A DNA stretch of 64,000 nucleotides from Hermodice carunculata (lineage: Eukaryota; Annelida; Polychaeta; Eunicida; Amphinomidae): positions 96,084,804 to 96,148,803 of the forward strand of contig OZ026619.1 in the NCBI GenBank assembly GCA_964020975.1, given 5' to 3'. The notes under the pieces were generated by a model. That model ran no database searches. It had not been told where the DNA came from and saw only the letters and a program-made list of their open reading frames with translations. Shown here piece by piece: positions 46,123-57,665 of this stretch. Position numbers and translations under genes: made by a program. The first letter of the stretch is position 1; each line of letters opens with the position of its first letter.

Positions 46123-47545
46123 CTAAGTTGTACTGCTACGGATTCCTGATTTGTAACGATTTTTTTTTATCTACTTCTTCTCCAAAACCTACGGTCAGAT
46201 TCACCTCAAACTTGGTGGGAGGGTACCTTGGTGGGTCTCTATCAAGTTTGTTCAAGTGGTCACGCCTTAGTGATTTTTTTTTTTTTTTTTTTTTTGAGGC
46301 AAACCTTTAAAAAAATCTTCTCCGAAACCACTCACTATATTGCTTTGATGTCACACAGGAGCACTCCTAGGGACTCCTAATTCCTAATTTTCACCAGTTG
46401 GTGGTGCCATTTTTTTCTGATTTTTAAGGACCTTTTGTGTGTTATTGCTATTTTTTACTTCTTCTCCAGAACCGTCATTCAGATTAAGCTGAAACTTGGT
46501 TGATATGTTCCTTGTGGAAGGGTCAAACAAAGTTTTTCACTAAGTGGTACTGCTACGGATTTCTAATTTTTAACTTTTTTTTTTTTCAGTCTGGATACTT
46601 ATCGGTAAATGCACCTTTCCTATTGATTACTGTAAAGCTCAATGGGCATTCTGATGCTAATTCACAGTTTTTACTTCTTCTTTGAAACGGTCATCCAGAT
46701 TGACTTGAAACTTGGTGGCAATGTACTTTGAGTGGGTCTCTACCAGATTTGTTCAAATGGTCACGCCCCATTGATTTTTTGATATTTTATTAATTTGGGG
46801 GGGGGGGGGGCTTTTTTTGGGCAAATCTTAAAAAAGCTTCTCCGAAACCCCTCACCTGATTGCTTTGACATCACACAGTGACACTCCTATGGACTCCTAG
46901 TTCTTAATTCGTTCACTAGGTGTCACTCCGGTTTTTTTAATGTTTAAATTTTTTTGGGGTAATATTTCATGATATTTTGCGTGTTATTGTTACTTTCAAC
47001 TTCTTCTCCAAAGCTGTCACTCAGATTAAGCTGAAACTTGGTGAAAGTGTTCCTTGTGGAAGGGTCAAGCAGAGTTGTACACTAGGTGCAATGTGGATTC
47101 CTGAGTTTTAACATTTTTTTGTTTTCATTCAATTCGGGTACTTGTCAGTAAATGCGCCTTCCCTATTGATGACAATGCAAGTCAATGAGCATACTAATGT
47201 TATTCGCATATTCGACTTCTTCTCCAAAACCATGAAACAGATTGACCTCAAACTTAAGGGCAATGTAACTTGGGTAGGTCTCTACCAAGTTTGTTGAAAT
47301 GGTCACGTTCCAGTGATTTGTTTATTTTTAATGATTTTTTTTCTTTTTGTGGACAAACCTTAAAAAATCTTCTCCGAAACTGCTCATGCAATTGCTTTGA
47401 TATTACACAAGAACACTCCCAGGGATTCCCAGTTATTAATTTGTTCACTAGGTGGCGCTGCAATTCTTTCTGCTTCATTATGATTTTTTGCGTGTTTTGC
47501 AATTTTGGACTTCTTTTCCAGAACCATCACAGCATGGGCAACAAT
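46123..47545 (+). repeat. Family A fragments, older copies
   Basis: Starts mid-module (TTGTACTGCTACGGATTCCT) at the LINE boundary. Contains CAGATTCACCTCAAACTTGG, GGTCACGCCTTAGTG, TTGATGTCACACAGGAGCAC, GTGGAAGGGTCAAACAAAG and repeats of these. No family A hairpin head or TCTTGTT end is present. A 13-bp G run lies at about 46798. Confidence 0.75.
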
Positions 47546-47966
47546 GCTATTCTTCCACCATGATGAGGGCATGTTAGTTAGTTATGGTACTTACAGATCT
47601 AGAAATAACATAATGTTTACCCCACAAATGCAAATTTCTAATTATTGCGTGCATGTGTATTTTGAAAATATGTGATAAACAGCTCTGAAGCTAGTTCCCT
47701 TTCTCTTGTTGTTACTTTTGTTTGTTTGGCTATTCTTAATTCATGGATCTACCCTCTTTCTGTGAGTCCTTTGCTGTGCCACAGGGATGCAGAGCAGGGC
47801 AGCAGTAAATATGAATGGCTCCTATTCAGTATTTTATCATATGATCTTTTTAAACAAAAAGAAATCACACTTGGGCTTGTATTCTCCTGGTAAATGGATT
47901 TTATTGTATAATAAATTCAGGTTATTGATGAAGGACACCAAAGTCCAAGTTTTCCATGTCGCGACC

Positions 47967-48048
47967 ATTTCCTTTTAAAAGGAAATAACGTGACCTTTGA
48001 CCACATGACAAACCGGAACTATTATATATTCAGCACACAAGTTCCGGT
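47967..48048 (+). promoter_or_regulatory. Candidate promoter of the PLAT/lipoxygenase gene
   Basis: Three signals lie within 82 bp, 119-200 bp upstream of the ATG. A perfect 20-bp palindrome (ATTTCCTTTTAAAAGGAAAT) occupies 47967-47986. TGACCTTTGACCA at 47991-48003 reads on the other strand as TGGTCAAAGGTCA, a DR1 nuclear-receptor site (one base from AGGTCAAAGGTCA). A TATATA box at 48023-48028 is flanked by the 9-bp inverted repeat ACCGGAACT (48012-48020) / AGTTCCGGT (48040-48048), each arm containing an ETS-like CCGGAA. Function is inferred. Confidence 0.5.
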
Positions 48049-48166
48049 CTAGAAATGGAGTTGGGAGGACGCGTTTACATCGATACTCAGTTATACTCGT
48101 GATCATAACCAGACCGGGAATTGTCGCTAGGGACTTTAACTGCAAAGATTGATCTTCAGAGAAAGC

Positions 48167-48658
48167 ATGGGGGCCTGCTGCTCTGTAGAGGGCGGCGTGG
48201 AGCACTGGGTTTATGTGAAAACCGGCGACCGCAAAGGAGCAGGCACCGACGCCAACGTGAAAATTATCCTGTACGACTCTTTTGATCAGAAATCTCCAGA
48301 AATCAATTTGGATTGTACTTTTAAAAACGACTTTGAACGTGGAAAAACTGATGTTTTTCCATGCCCTCCTCTCGGTGCGGAGTGGGGGGACACAACTAAG
48401 ATAGAGCTGTGGCGAGACAATGCCGGTCTGGCGGCCGATTGGTACTGTGAAGTGGTCATAGTCAATGACCGACGCTCTAACAGTTGCTACTATTTCCCCG
48501 TGCAGCGATGGGTGAAGGCACACGTGCACTACATCATTCGCACCTTCGACACCTCCCTCCCTCAAGATGATCCCTACCCAGAGCAAAGAAAGAATGAACT
48601 GCTTGAAAAACGGAAATTATATGAATATGATCAGAAGGCTCCGGACATGCCACCACAG
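48167..48658 (+). CDS. First exon of a lipoxygenase-type gene: PLAT domain (partial gene)
   Basis: 164 codons in phase 0 with donor GTAAGG at 48659. The start chosen is the ATG opening MGACCSVEGG. A PLAT (lipid and protein interaction) beta-sandwich domain follows, about residues 12-125: HWVYVKTGDRKGAGTDANV, WGDTTKIELWRDNAG, DWYCEVVIVND and YYFPVQRWV, all typical of lipoxygenase N-termini. The linker DDPYPEQRKNELLEKRKLYE and PDMPPQ matches the stretch that leads into the animal lipoxygenase catalytic domain. The enzyme would add O2 to polyunsaturated fatty acids; coral-type lipoxygenase or allene oxide synthase-lipoxygenase relatives are possible. Iron-binding His motifs are not in this exon. 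MGACC looks like a dual myristoylation/palmitoylation signal (inference). Reading past the donor adds unrelated residues and is not coding. Confidence 0.88.
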
Positions 48659-49199
48659 GTAAGGAATGTTACTTTGTGCTGGGAAAAGTTGTTGTTCATC
48701 ACGGGTCACCAGGTCATTCTTATTGTGATGTGCTCCTGTGAGTTCATACATTTTGCCTGTGAAGCCACGCGTGATGATGGTTGTTACTTTGAGTCATTGG
48801 TACTTTATGGCGTACTTAAGCCAAGGTTATCAAAGACTAAATACATGACTCGGCGTAAATGCCGTTATATTTTATACCATGATTAATAACCCATCTCTCT
48901 GCGTGTATCTGTTTCCTATCACTGTGCTAGTCTGCAGAAGGTTAGAAGCAACAATTTAAAGCCGGGTAAAGAAATTGTGTTGTCAATGTGGCACTATGTG
49001 CCTAACATGAATCATGATATAATACTGCAGGTCTCATGACATGAGCCATTTACTGGACTGTCATTGTGTGTGATGCCATGACAAGATCAGCAGCATCATT
49101 GACATCTTCGCAAGAACACTTTTTTTTGTGCACATGTATTCTGGAAATAAAAGGTATTACTTGGGAGGGGGGGGGGGGGGGTATCTACAACCAGCAAGT

Positions 49200-49840
49200 G
49201 AAGAGAGATGGTGCAGGAAAGTTTGCATGAGGCAGTCAAGGGGAAAAACAAGATGGGTCAAAGACAGATAAGTTAAAAGAGAGATATGAATTAAAAAAAT
49301 GTGATGAGGTAGATGATTGGAAAGTATATTATAAGTAAGACTGTTACAGAGGGTTGGAAAGAGGAGTTGGGGAAAAAAGTAGATTAATTAAAAGCATACA
49401 AGGCATTTAATAGAAAACCAAAGAAAAATGTGTGTTGGGATGGAGGTAAGGGATCCAAGCTTTTTCAAAGTAGGGCAGGAGTAATCAATCTAGAAAGGAG
49501 AAAACAGAAGTGGACAACAGGTTGTAATGAGAAGTGTAAGATGTGCAGACAAGAGGCAGATGAGACCGTGGATTATTGGCTGTTGTGTATTAAACTTGTG
49601 GTGTGATGCATACAGAGAGATAAAGGAAGATTTTTGCAGAAAGTGGCACAGGGAAAACAATTACAAGGTTTAGTAGAGGTTCAGCGTTTAAAGGAAGAGG
49701 AACGTGTAGCATGGGTTTTATGTGTAAAAGGTGGTTTTGTGGGGGGCAAGGAAGGTAATAAAAGCGTACAGGCTTACCTGGTAGGATGCTGGGAGAAAAG
49801 GAATGAAATAATAGAGTTAGAAGGCAACAGGTTAAATTAG
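49200..49840 (+). pseudogene. LINE 3' coding fragment (C-terminal zinc knuckle), broken
   Basis: Across shifted frames it reads KCKMCRQEADETVDYWLLC, preceded by LFQSRAGVINLERRK-like and followed by GLVEVQRLKEEERVAWVL. C-x2-C, an ET-x-H-like step and a later Cys are the usual end of LINE ORF2 proteins. Confidence 0.5.
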
Positions 49841-51469
49841 AATTCCAGGGTACAGGGAGGGAAGGGAATGGTGGTAGCCAAGATTGTAAGGGCTCCCATA
49901 GGAAATGTCTGAGCCTTAGAGCTGTGGATAGGGTGTGTGAGGAAAGGTTTTTCTTTTTTCCAGAAAGTGCAACTGCAAGTGATGAGTGTAGGGGGATATA
50001 CCTAGGACCAGGGGCCCACCACAGCTGTGAGAGAGTGGGTGGTGGGCCCTTTGCCTCGGCTCTGGTCCTAGAAAACATGGCAGCCCAAGCTGGTAAGGAT
50101 CAGCATGGTTTCCCCCACCTCATCATCCCCCTTTTCTTTTTTTTTTTTTTTTAGGCCACCTGTGTCACACAGTGACACAGGACCACGACAGACAAGTGAA
50201 GAGCCACATTATTATTATTATTATTATCATTGTAATTTTACAGTGTGAGACAGCTTTAACCCATTCTTGGGTATAATGAGACTATGATAAAACAGTTTGT
50301 TTATTGCAGTCTAGACAGCCATTCTAGCTGAGTAAATTGGGCATCCTGACACAACCAATCTTTATCAGTGTTTGTTGTAGTATGCATGGTATTATCAATA
50401 TGGCCCCATCATGCTTCACAATCAAGTGGCATCCATTAATAAGGAACACTGACACAAGTTACATTTGATATGTAGGTGCTTTCAAACAGTCTGCATGGAA
50501 AAGGGTTAATGAAGTTGTGTAGATAAGACTGAGGAAGTGATAGTTGTGTGACCATAGGTTACTGACTGTCGTGTATTGATAGGAAAATATTAAAAGATTT
50601 GCCATGATGTTGAGAAATAAAGAGCAAGTTATTTAAGTTTGGAAACTGAAAACATTTGTGTAATTGTCATGTTAGCCACTTGGGCTATGATTGTGTGATT
50701 GACAGTGCTATCCCAAGACTAACTCTATAAACTCCTTGCACACATGCCATGACCAGTGGTCAAGACTTTAAAGTCGCTTGTTTGTCATGTAGCCTGGCAA
50801 TTCTTGATGTTACAGCCCAGGTAAGGGTTGCCAAGTGATTGGTCGGTCAATTAAAATAAGCACACTTACAATAAAGTAGACCACATATGTTCTTCAGATG
50901 GGGGGGGGGGTTCCTTTGATCCCATTGTCTGGGACAAAAGAAATCCTTTTGAGGACAAGTGACTTTCAAATTTCACTTGTCCTATGGGCAAGTAATTTAT
51001 TTGCCAAAATTCACAGTTTGTTAAATTTCAAAGTTTGTTGGCATAACAGACACATAAATTCACTGTATGCCCTGGTGATTTCCATAAAACCAAAACAGAG
51101 GTACACTTCATGAGTATTAGGGAGGGCAGGTGAAAATTTTGTGTCATTTGTCCTGCAGATGATATAAATTTCAAAACAATTTTTCTCACCCTGTAGATGA
51201 AAGTGGGGTTTTTTTCCCTTTTTTTTTGTTGTAAAATTAAGAATGTATGCCATACTGATTTTCAATCAGGGAAATCTGTTGGAAAATCAGAGACAGTGTG
51301 TGGAATGATTCAGCCCTTGTACTTCTGGCTCCACACAGATTCACATACATGTATTTCCTGTGTTTGTGCTCAGACTGGCGTTGGCGTAAAAAACGCAATT
51401 CACCTCAGCATATATGGTGCCCTGCTCGGTCAGTAAGGTGATGAGTTTATTAGGTGCAGCTGGTATGAT

Positions 51470-51739
51470 TTGTATGGTTGTGTAAAACAGAAATTTGAAG
51501 GCATGTGGTTTGAGGTCTTGGATAGAAATAAAGAAAATGGGTTTAGTGGCAGTAAGTTACAGTTCTACAGAGTCTGCAAAACAAAATTTGAGTACAAACA
51601 GTATCTTCATATTTTATCAAATCTGCAACAAAGAACCATGGTAACAAGATCAAGAACTAGCACACACAAATTGCACATTGAAATATGTAGACACCACAAT
51701 ATGCCTTTTGATAAAAGAAAAATAGTCTGTTCAAATTGA
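51470..51739 (+). pseudogene. LINE ORF2 C-terminal fragment
   Basis: One open frame with KTKFEYKQYLHILSNLQQRT, MVTRSRTSTHKLHIEICRHH and NMPFDKRKIVCSN before TGA. The (R/S)xRxSxHxLxIExGRxxxxPxxxRxC pattern is typical of LINE reverse transcriptases in marine invertebrates. The Gly of GRH is Cys here. Confidence 0.6.
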
Positions 51740-52189
51740 GTTGAGGAGGAGTACCACCTATTTTTAATTATGAAGGATACCATTGTTTTTTGTTTTTGTT
51801 TTTTGCTGTCTACAAAATTCCATACTATGTCTCTCTTTGACCCCCAGGGCAGAAATGGTTAATAAAGAACTTCAAACTACATGCAAAATCTCCAGGAGGA
51901 CTGTCTAGGTTACAGTTCTAGAGAGGTCTCCATTATGCCACCCAAAGTCATTGGTTGGCAGCAGTTGGGCAGATTTGAAGGGGATTTTGTATTATTAATG
52001 ATAATTTTTTTTTTTAATGCAAGAACATCATAGTAACACAAAAATGAAGTACATAATGGATTTTTCCACGGGTTGATGGTTATTTCCGCTCCTAGAGGAG
52101 GTACTGGTTGTAGCTGTTAGTTGCAATATAATTGCTATGCCTGGTAATAATTCTAGAAATTGGTGAATTCATGTACATGTTGTTGCTTT

Positions 52190-52415
52190 AACTCACTCAT
52201 GGTCAGAGTACAACCAAGTCAATAGTTTAATCCTTGGCAAGTGTTGGGTGTGTTTTGCCTAACTTAGGCCAAGAACAGCTATTGACCTAAGGCATGTCAA
52301 ATACTAATCTCAGCCAAAATGTTTTCTAATAATGAGAAATTTAAGTAAAACCGTTAAGTCAGATGACAATTAACATCTTGTTGCTTTTGGACAATTTGTA
52401 GGAAAGGGTTGATAA
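52190..52415. repeat. Hairpin-repeat family, degenerate copy 4
   Basis: GTCAATAGTTTAATCCTTGG and GCCAAGAACAGCTATTGACC form a decayed version of the 67-nt hairpin. Downstream GAGAAATTTAAGTAAAACCG and AGATGACAATTAACATC match copy 3. Confidence 0.55.
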
Positions 52416-52557
52416 ATGTATTGTCACAAAACGTTCTTTCAATTGATAATGTAAGTTGCTGTTGGCGGAAAGCATGATTTATTGCTGTGGGGAAAACTCT
52501 TGGACACAAACATGAACATATCTCAAAGCGAGTAGACAAACTATGAGGTTTTTTTGG

Positions 52558-53165
52558 GTCTGCTGACCTAAGGTCGCAGAGCATATATGATCGCTCATGC
52601 ATGTCCAGTTGTCATTCTGTCCATTTGTCATTCCATCCGTCCGTAAACTTTTGGATTGTGGGCGCAATGCCGTCCACAGTTTTCAAGTTATCCCAATACA
52701 ACTTTCAGGAGTTATAGGGTGTATGAAAAATCTAAGCCCCTTTTGAAATTGGTGGTGCCACCTACAATATTATGTAATATAGGGGTCAAAATATGAAAAT
52801 ATTGTGCACACTCTACCATCTTTGATTTTTGGTGGCTCTTCACCCGATTTAGTGGGATTGCCAAGGACGTCAGTCTAAGTGGCTAACGATACTACTATTA
52901 GTGGCACCACCTATCATTTGACAGAAATTATAAGCCAAAATGTGTTTTAAGATATTAAATTCCATATTTGGAAAAGTAACTAGATGAAACTCTCCAAATT
53001 TACAGGATATATAGACCATGTCCAATGCTAGAATGTATATAATGGTATTTTCAATGACCTGGACCTATATTTGTGAGGTGACTTGTAATGGAAGGGTGTA
53101 GCTTGGGCATCAGTGGCAAAGAGAATCGAGACTGTAGACCAAAACTACATCTGATTACAGTGTAC
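52558..53165 (+). repeat. Family B repeat
   Basis: 5' head CTGCTGACCTAAGGTCGCAG, then CATCCGTCCGTAAACTTTTG, GGTGGTGCCACCTACA, AAAATGTGTTTTAAGATAT and GTAGCTTGGGCATCAGTGG. Parallel to 34648-35165. The 3' hairpin is absent. Confidence 0.75.
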
Positions 53166-53295
53166 ATAAAACTGTACTTGGTGACCTACTTTTTGCATCA
53201 CTATGACCCAGTAATAATGGAGTTTGGCACTTGTCCAAATTTATCAGGTTTTTTTTTTCAATAACTGAAAAAAAGTTATTAAAGTTTTAGCTATA

Positions 53296-53476
53296 CAGTA
53301 GTCCCTGTATCAAAAGACCACAAGAATGACAGGCTACCTGCCTTTTTAGAGCACATTTCTTAGGTCCCTATTGTTTACTGTTTCATGTTTATTGGACCTC
53401 CATTCGCAGACCACCTGCTTTATGTGACCACTTATGGATCTGTCAAGGGGGTCATCTCTCAAAGGAAGGACTGTTG
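53296..53476. mobile_element. Small Tc1/mariner-type MITE
   Basis: TA-CAGTAGTCC at the left and GGACTGTTG-TA at the right, imperfect inverted ends flanked by TA, enclosing repeated GACCAC motifs. 181 bp with no coding. Confidence 0.45.
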
Positions 53477-54239
53477 TATTATTATATTTTTTTTGTATGT
53501 AGGTGGATGGTTACTGTTTGTCACAAGGACTGGTCAGTGATCAAATGTCTGTATTAATGTTTTGATGTGTTTAGCTAATGACGGCAGTGATGGTAAATAA
53601 TTTGAATGAGAACAAAAAGCGGTCTTATATTACAGGTGAATTTATTAGAAAAATAAGCTGGTGCCCTGAAAGAGCAATGTTTAAAAGATACACATACATG
53701 TATGTATGGTTTCTTGAAACATGGTGCTCAGCGAATGTTCCAAGTACATGTACATGGAAAAGCTCTTTGTTTCTCACGATATCAACTATCCAGATGACTG
53801 TGTACACATCTATAGGGCAGGCATCACAGATGTTTACATTGACTGTTGCTTGTATTGTATGTCCATATGTGCTCATGAATTTCTCTTTATTGAGGTACAA
53901 TAAACTGTAACACCTTGCACTCCATAAGACAGTCCAGGCAAGAGTCCCTCCCCCCCCCCCCCCCCCCATGTACAAAATACTTAACATTTTTTTTTCCAGA
54001 CACTTTAAAAGAGGGATAGATCTAAGCCTTCAAACTTTGTTGCCGGATTGGGAAATAAAACTAATCCCAGCAGAATTCAACCTAATTCTTACATTTTGAT
54101 GTTAAAATAAATTGGCCATTTGCAATTTTTTTTAGCCAAATGAGTGAAACATTAGCATTTGGCTAATATATGGCACCAGCAGTCCCTGATAAAAGTGACA
54201 ACTTAAAAAATTGGTTAATCTGTGATGGACCTTACCTTG

Positions 54240-54900
54240 GATTGCCAGGAAGTACAGAAATTGTGCAAATTAGGGGCAATTAAAAGTTTTATATCGTCAA
54301 AACTATTGCATATAGACAGAAATTTTCATGTTGTGTATATACAGATATAGGTTTGTGATACCTGCCAATGCTATGGGCCATTGGAAAAAGTTGTAGCATT
54401 TTAGATTGCTATGCTAAGGAGGGTACTTGAAAACGTGAAATGTTAAATATGTTCAAAAGTACATGTACAATGAGTTGCTAATCTAATTGTGATTTTCAAG
54501 TTCATGTTGTATGCATTTCCAATGGAACATGTACCAAAAATTTAAATCTCAAATATCTTCACAAGGATTACAGACAGGTGTGCCAATCTAACTTGAATTG
54601 TGAGTTTTTAGCTATAACCCTATCTAATGGACCACAAAGCAAAGCCGCATCATTTAATTTATGAAAATTTAGTAATAACCAAAATTGAAATCTTGAATAT
54701 CTTCAAAATGAGTAAAGAGAGAGGTGCTATTCCAATTTCAATTTATAGATGTGTGATACAGGCACATCCAGTGAACAATTTCAGTTGTAGCATGTGAATT
54801 AAGTTAAACACGCGGAGTAGACAGATTTCAAAACTTTAATATCTTCATGTGTATTTGATAGAGATTGCTATGCTGTGCTTCTACTATGCCACTTGTCTAT
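54240..54900. repeat. Diverged array related to 9200-9800, opposite orientation
   Basis: AAATTAGGGGCAATTAAAAG, GAAATTTTCATGTTGTG, GGTTTGTGATACCTG, AAATCTTGAATATCTTCAAA: reverse-strand versions of the 145-bp units. Confidence 0.55.
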
Positions 54901-56187
54901 CTACAGTAACCTGCATTCACTCAGCTACATGTATTTCAGTTCCAAGCTTATGACAAAGTCACGAGCTATCCTTAGTGCAGTTTGCAAGAAATTCATGCCA
55001 AGTGTGCTGGGGAATGCTGGACATTATGCTTGAGAAAATTCCAAGTGAAACTGCATGTACCAGGCTTACTGTTACCTGAATGAAAGTGTTTTGCAGAAAG
55101 CATTTGAATAGTTGTGGTTACAGTGAGAATTTAAGTGCGACCTGAAACACTTATAGTGGCCAAACAGTTTTAAAATCTCTTCGAGGTTGCCTGTGTGACA
55201 CCCTCTGCTGTATAAAAAGAGGGATGCATGTCTGGCCAAATTCAACCAGATATTCTTAATTTACTATGAACAATATAGTCATCAATACACTATTTTTAAC
55301 CTGTGCTGTATGATGCTGTCAACTGGGCCAATATGAGATAAAACTCGGCCTATATGAGCTAACTTATGCTGGTTTCCACATTCGTATAAACTCACAATCA
55401 TAACATGGGTTTAACACGTTAGCATTGAGTTTGGGTATCACACTACTTGGCCAATGCCAGTGACAACACATTTCCTCGAAGCATCTTTGCCAAGAATGAT
55501 GGAGGAATTCGAACAAGTGGCAACTGCACGCAACAGAGGACCGAGAAATGGAGCAAATAAGTTCAAGTCTCTGGTCATTTTAGCCATACATTGATCTGAT
55601 GTGGTGTTGTCTAAATATTCATAGTCAATTAATAAAATTATCATTAATCAGAACTTTTCATATTGGCCCAGGTACAGGTTAGAGGTCAGCCCATTGGCCT
55701 GAGGTTACCGTTTAATGACATAATATTATAGCCATGAAGCATGGAACTTCCCAAAATACTATAAATTGTTTTATTTTCTCGCATATAAATTTTCATGTTT
55801 TTTTGTTGTATTTTTGACATTTCACTGTAGTTTTAATTTATCTGTTTTCCACATAGTTCGTGTTCAAACAATGCTAGAATACTATTTCACTGTTTTTTTA
55901 ATTTCAAACTTTTATGCCATGAGGGAAAATAAGAGTACAGCGAAATTAAAGCAGTTGACAGTATATGGATTATTTGTGGTCATCAGAAGAGAGGAGCAGT
56001 ATGTGATACATTACTTTTCAATGGGAACAGTATACTCACCTGTGCTGTGACACCTGGAGAGCCTCTGCAGCTTTGGTTCCCAGACACAATTTACTTGTTT
56101 ATTTCAAGTCAGGTTATGTGGAAGATTCAACTTTAAAAGATGGCTGGTGTCATTCTCATTGTCTCTTATGTCACACCTCATTTATAG

Positions 56188-56292
56188 GCACATTGGGTGG
56201 CCTTACCAGAGGAGGACCACTACATTTACACAATCTTAAAAACAGATATCATAACAGGAAATCCATTTCTTTGGGCCAAGTTGGAATTTTTT
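56188..56292 (+). CDS. Candidate second exon of the lipoxygenase gene
   Basis: 35 codons in phase 0 between acceptor TTTATAG and a weak donor GTTAGC. Codes AHWVALPEEDHYIYTILKTD and IITGNPFLWAKLEFF. Joined after PDMPPQ it gives the spacing seen in animal lipoxygenases, where a proline-rich turn is followed by LP-(D/E)-(D/E)-(R/H)-(F/Y), as in the LPVDERF segment of mammalian 15-LOX. The phase agrees with exon 1. The donor is poor, and 7.5 kb of intron containing LINE debris separates the exons, so this is a suggestion only. Confidence 0.4.
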
Positions 56293-57065
56293 GTTAGCAT
56301 TGACCACATTGGTACTGCCTGCCAACATTCAGTGTTTTCCCCACATTATAAGCTCAAAGGTGGCCCACCGTTCATTTTTTCTTCACCACCTTTCACCTAA
56401 GTTTTATCACATTTCTCTGTTTTCATTAAAAAAATAGGTTATTTTAGTATTATTTATGCAACATTTGGTCAATATCTGTCCTTGGATAAGAATTCTAGGT
56501 TGCCATCAGGTTCACCACCTTTCTGCTCTCCAAAACAGGGGAAACCCCTGTCATTCTCTGGTTAGGTGCATATTACTTCCAGGAATAAATGCTGTAGCAT
56601 TGGTTAATGGACTGCTGAGGTACTTATATGTTTTATGACCATGGAATGGCTGGGTCTTAACTGTGTAAATATATATATATATATATACAGCACTGTGACA
56701 ACAAACTAGCTATCATGAAGACCAAAATTGGAAGTTTGAAGTCACAATACAGTCTCAAACAAGTTTTTTGGTCAGGTTGATTTGCCTTTTTGACATTGCT
56801 AAGGGAGAAGAAAGAAAAGTTTATGCTGGAATTTCGGAAAGAAACACAATTTATTGTGTTTAAAATGGGTTTTCTATTGCTGAAGTCTATTTGAAGTTCA
56901 GTAAAGTTTTCTTTCCACTGTTTTGATGATGAAAGTTCCTTTTACTGCAGGGAGAATTCAGAGGAAAATCTATCATGTAGAATTTTTATCTCCACCAAAT
57001 CAGTGAACTAGTTTGAATTTTTTTTCACTAGATCATTCATTTTCCACCACTGGTGAATTGGCGAA

Positions 57066-57300
57066 CGGCTAGCTTGAGCCCAGCATGCCTGTAAAGTTGA
57101 AAAGGTGATTTTGTAATGGCAAGGTGTAGCTTGGACATCAGTGACAAAGAGAATCCTCCAGATCGACATTGCACTTGATTATATATAACACATAAAACTG
57201 TACTTGGTGACCTACTTTTGGGGTCACTGTGACCCAGTAATTATGGAGTTTGGCACTTGTCCAAGTTTTTTTTTTTTTTTGACAATAACTTGAAAAATTA
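57066..57300 (+). repeat. Family B internal fragment
   Basis: AGCATGCCTGTAAAGTTGAA, GATTTTGTAATGGCAAGGTG, CTTGGACATCAGTGACAAAG, and TACTTGGTGACCTACTTTTG match the other family B copies. Confidence 0.7.
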
Positions 57301-57665
57301 TTACCCGATTTGACCAGACCATCTATATTTGGAAAGCTGCATGTGGAGTGCATATTTTGAACATAACAATTTTTTAATTCGGGTTGAAGGTCAAGGTCAA
57401 ATGGCCAGTTTGATTGTAATTCTCGTGAATGCTCTGCACCCCACATTTTTAGCTCAGCTGACTTGTCAGTCAGCTGAGCTTATCTTATGGTCCTCCGTCC
57501 GTCATCCGTCCGTCCGTCCGTCGGTCGTCCGTCAACAATTTACATTTTCGACTTCTTCTCCGAAACCATCAGCCAGGTCCACTTCAAACTTGGTGGGGAT
57601 GTGCCTTGGGTAGGTGTCTACCAAGTTTGTTCAAATGGTCACGATCCATTGATTTTTGGATTTTT

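Larger units (their letters stand above)
48659..56187 (+). other. Presumed lipoxygenase intron 1 with LINE debris
   Basis: If 56188-56292 is exon 2, this is a 7.5-kb intron. It holds two LINE C-terminal fragments, a family B fragment, a Tc1/mariner-like MITE and an AT-rich array, all listed separately. No other lipoxygenase exon was recognised. Confidence 0.4.

Noticed and set aside
49590-50078. 162-codon minus-strand frame
   Set aside because: Antisense of LINE 3' debris; Ser/Pro/Leu-rich with no domain.
55438-55644. Minus-strand frame with FAPFLGPLLRAVATCSNSS
   Set aside because: No family recognised, no clear splice sites and no support from neighbours.
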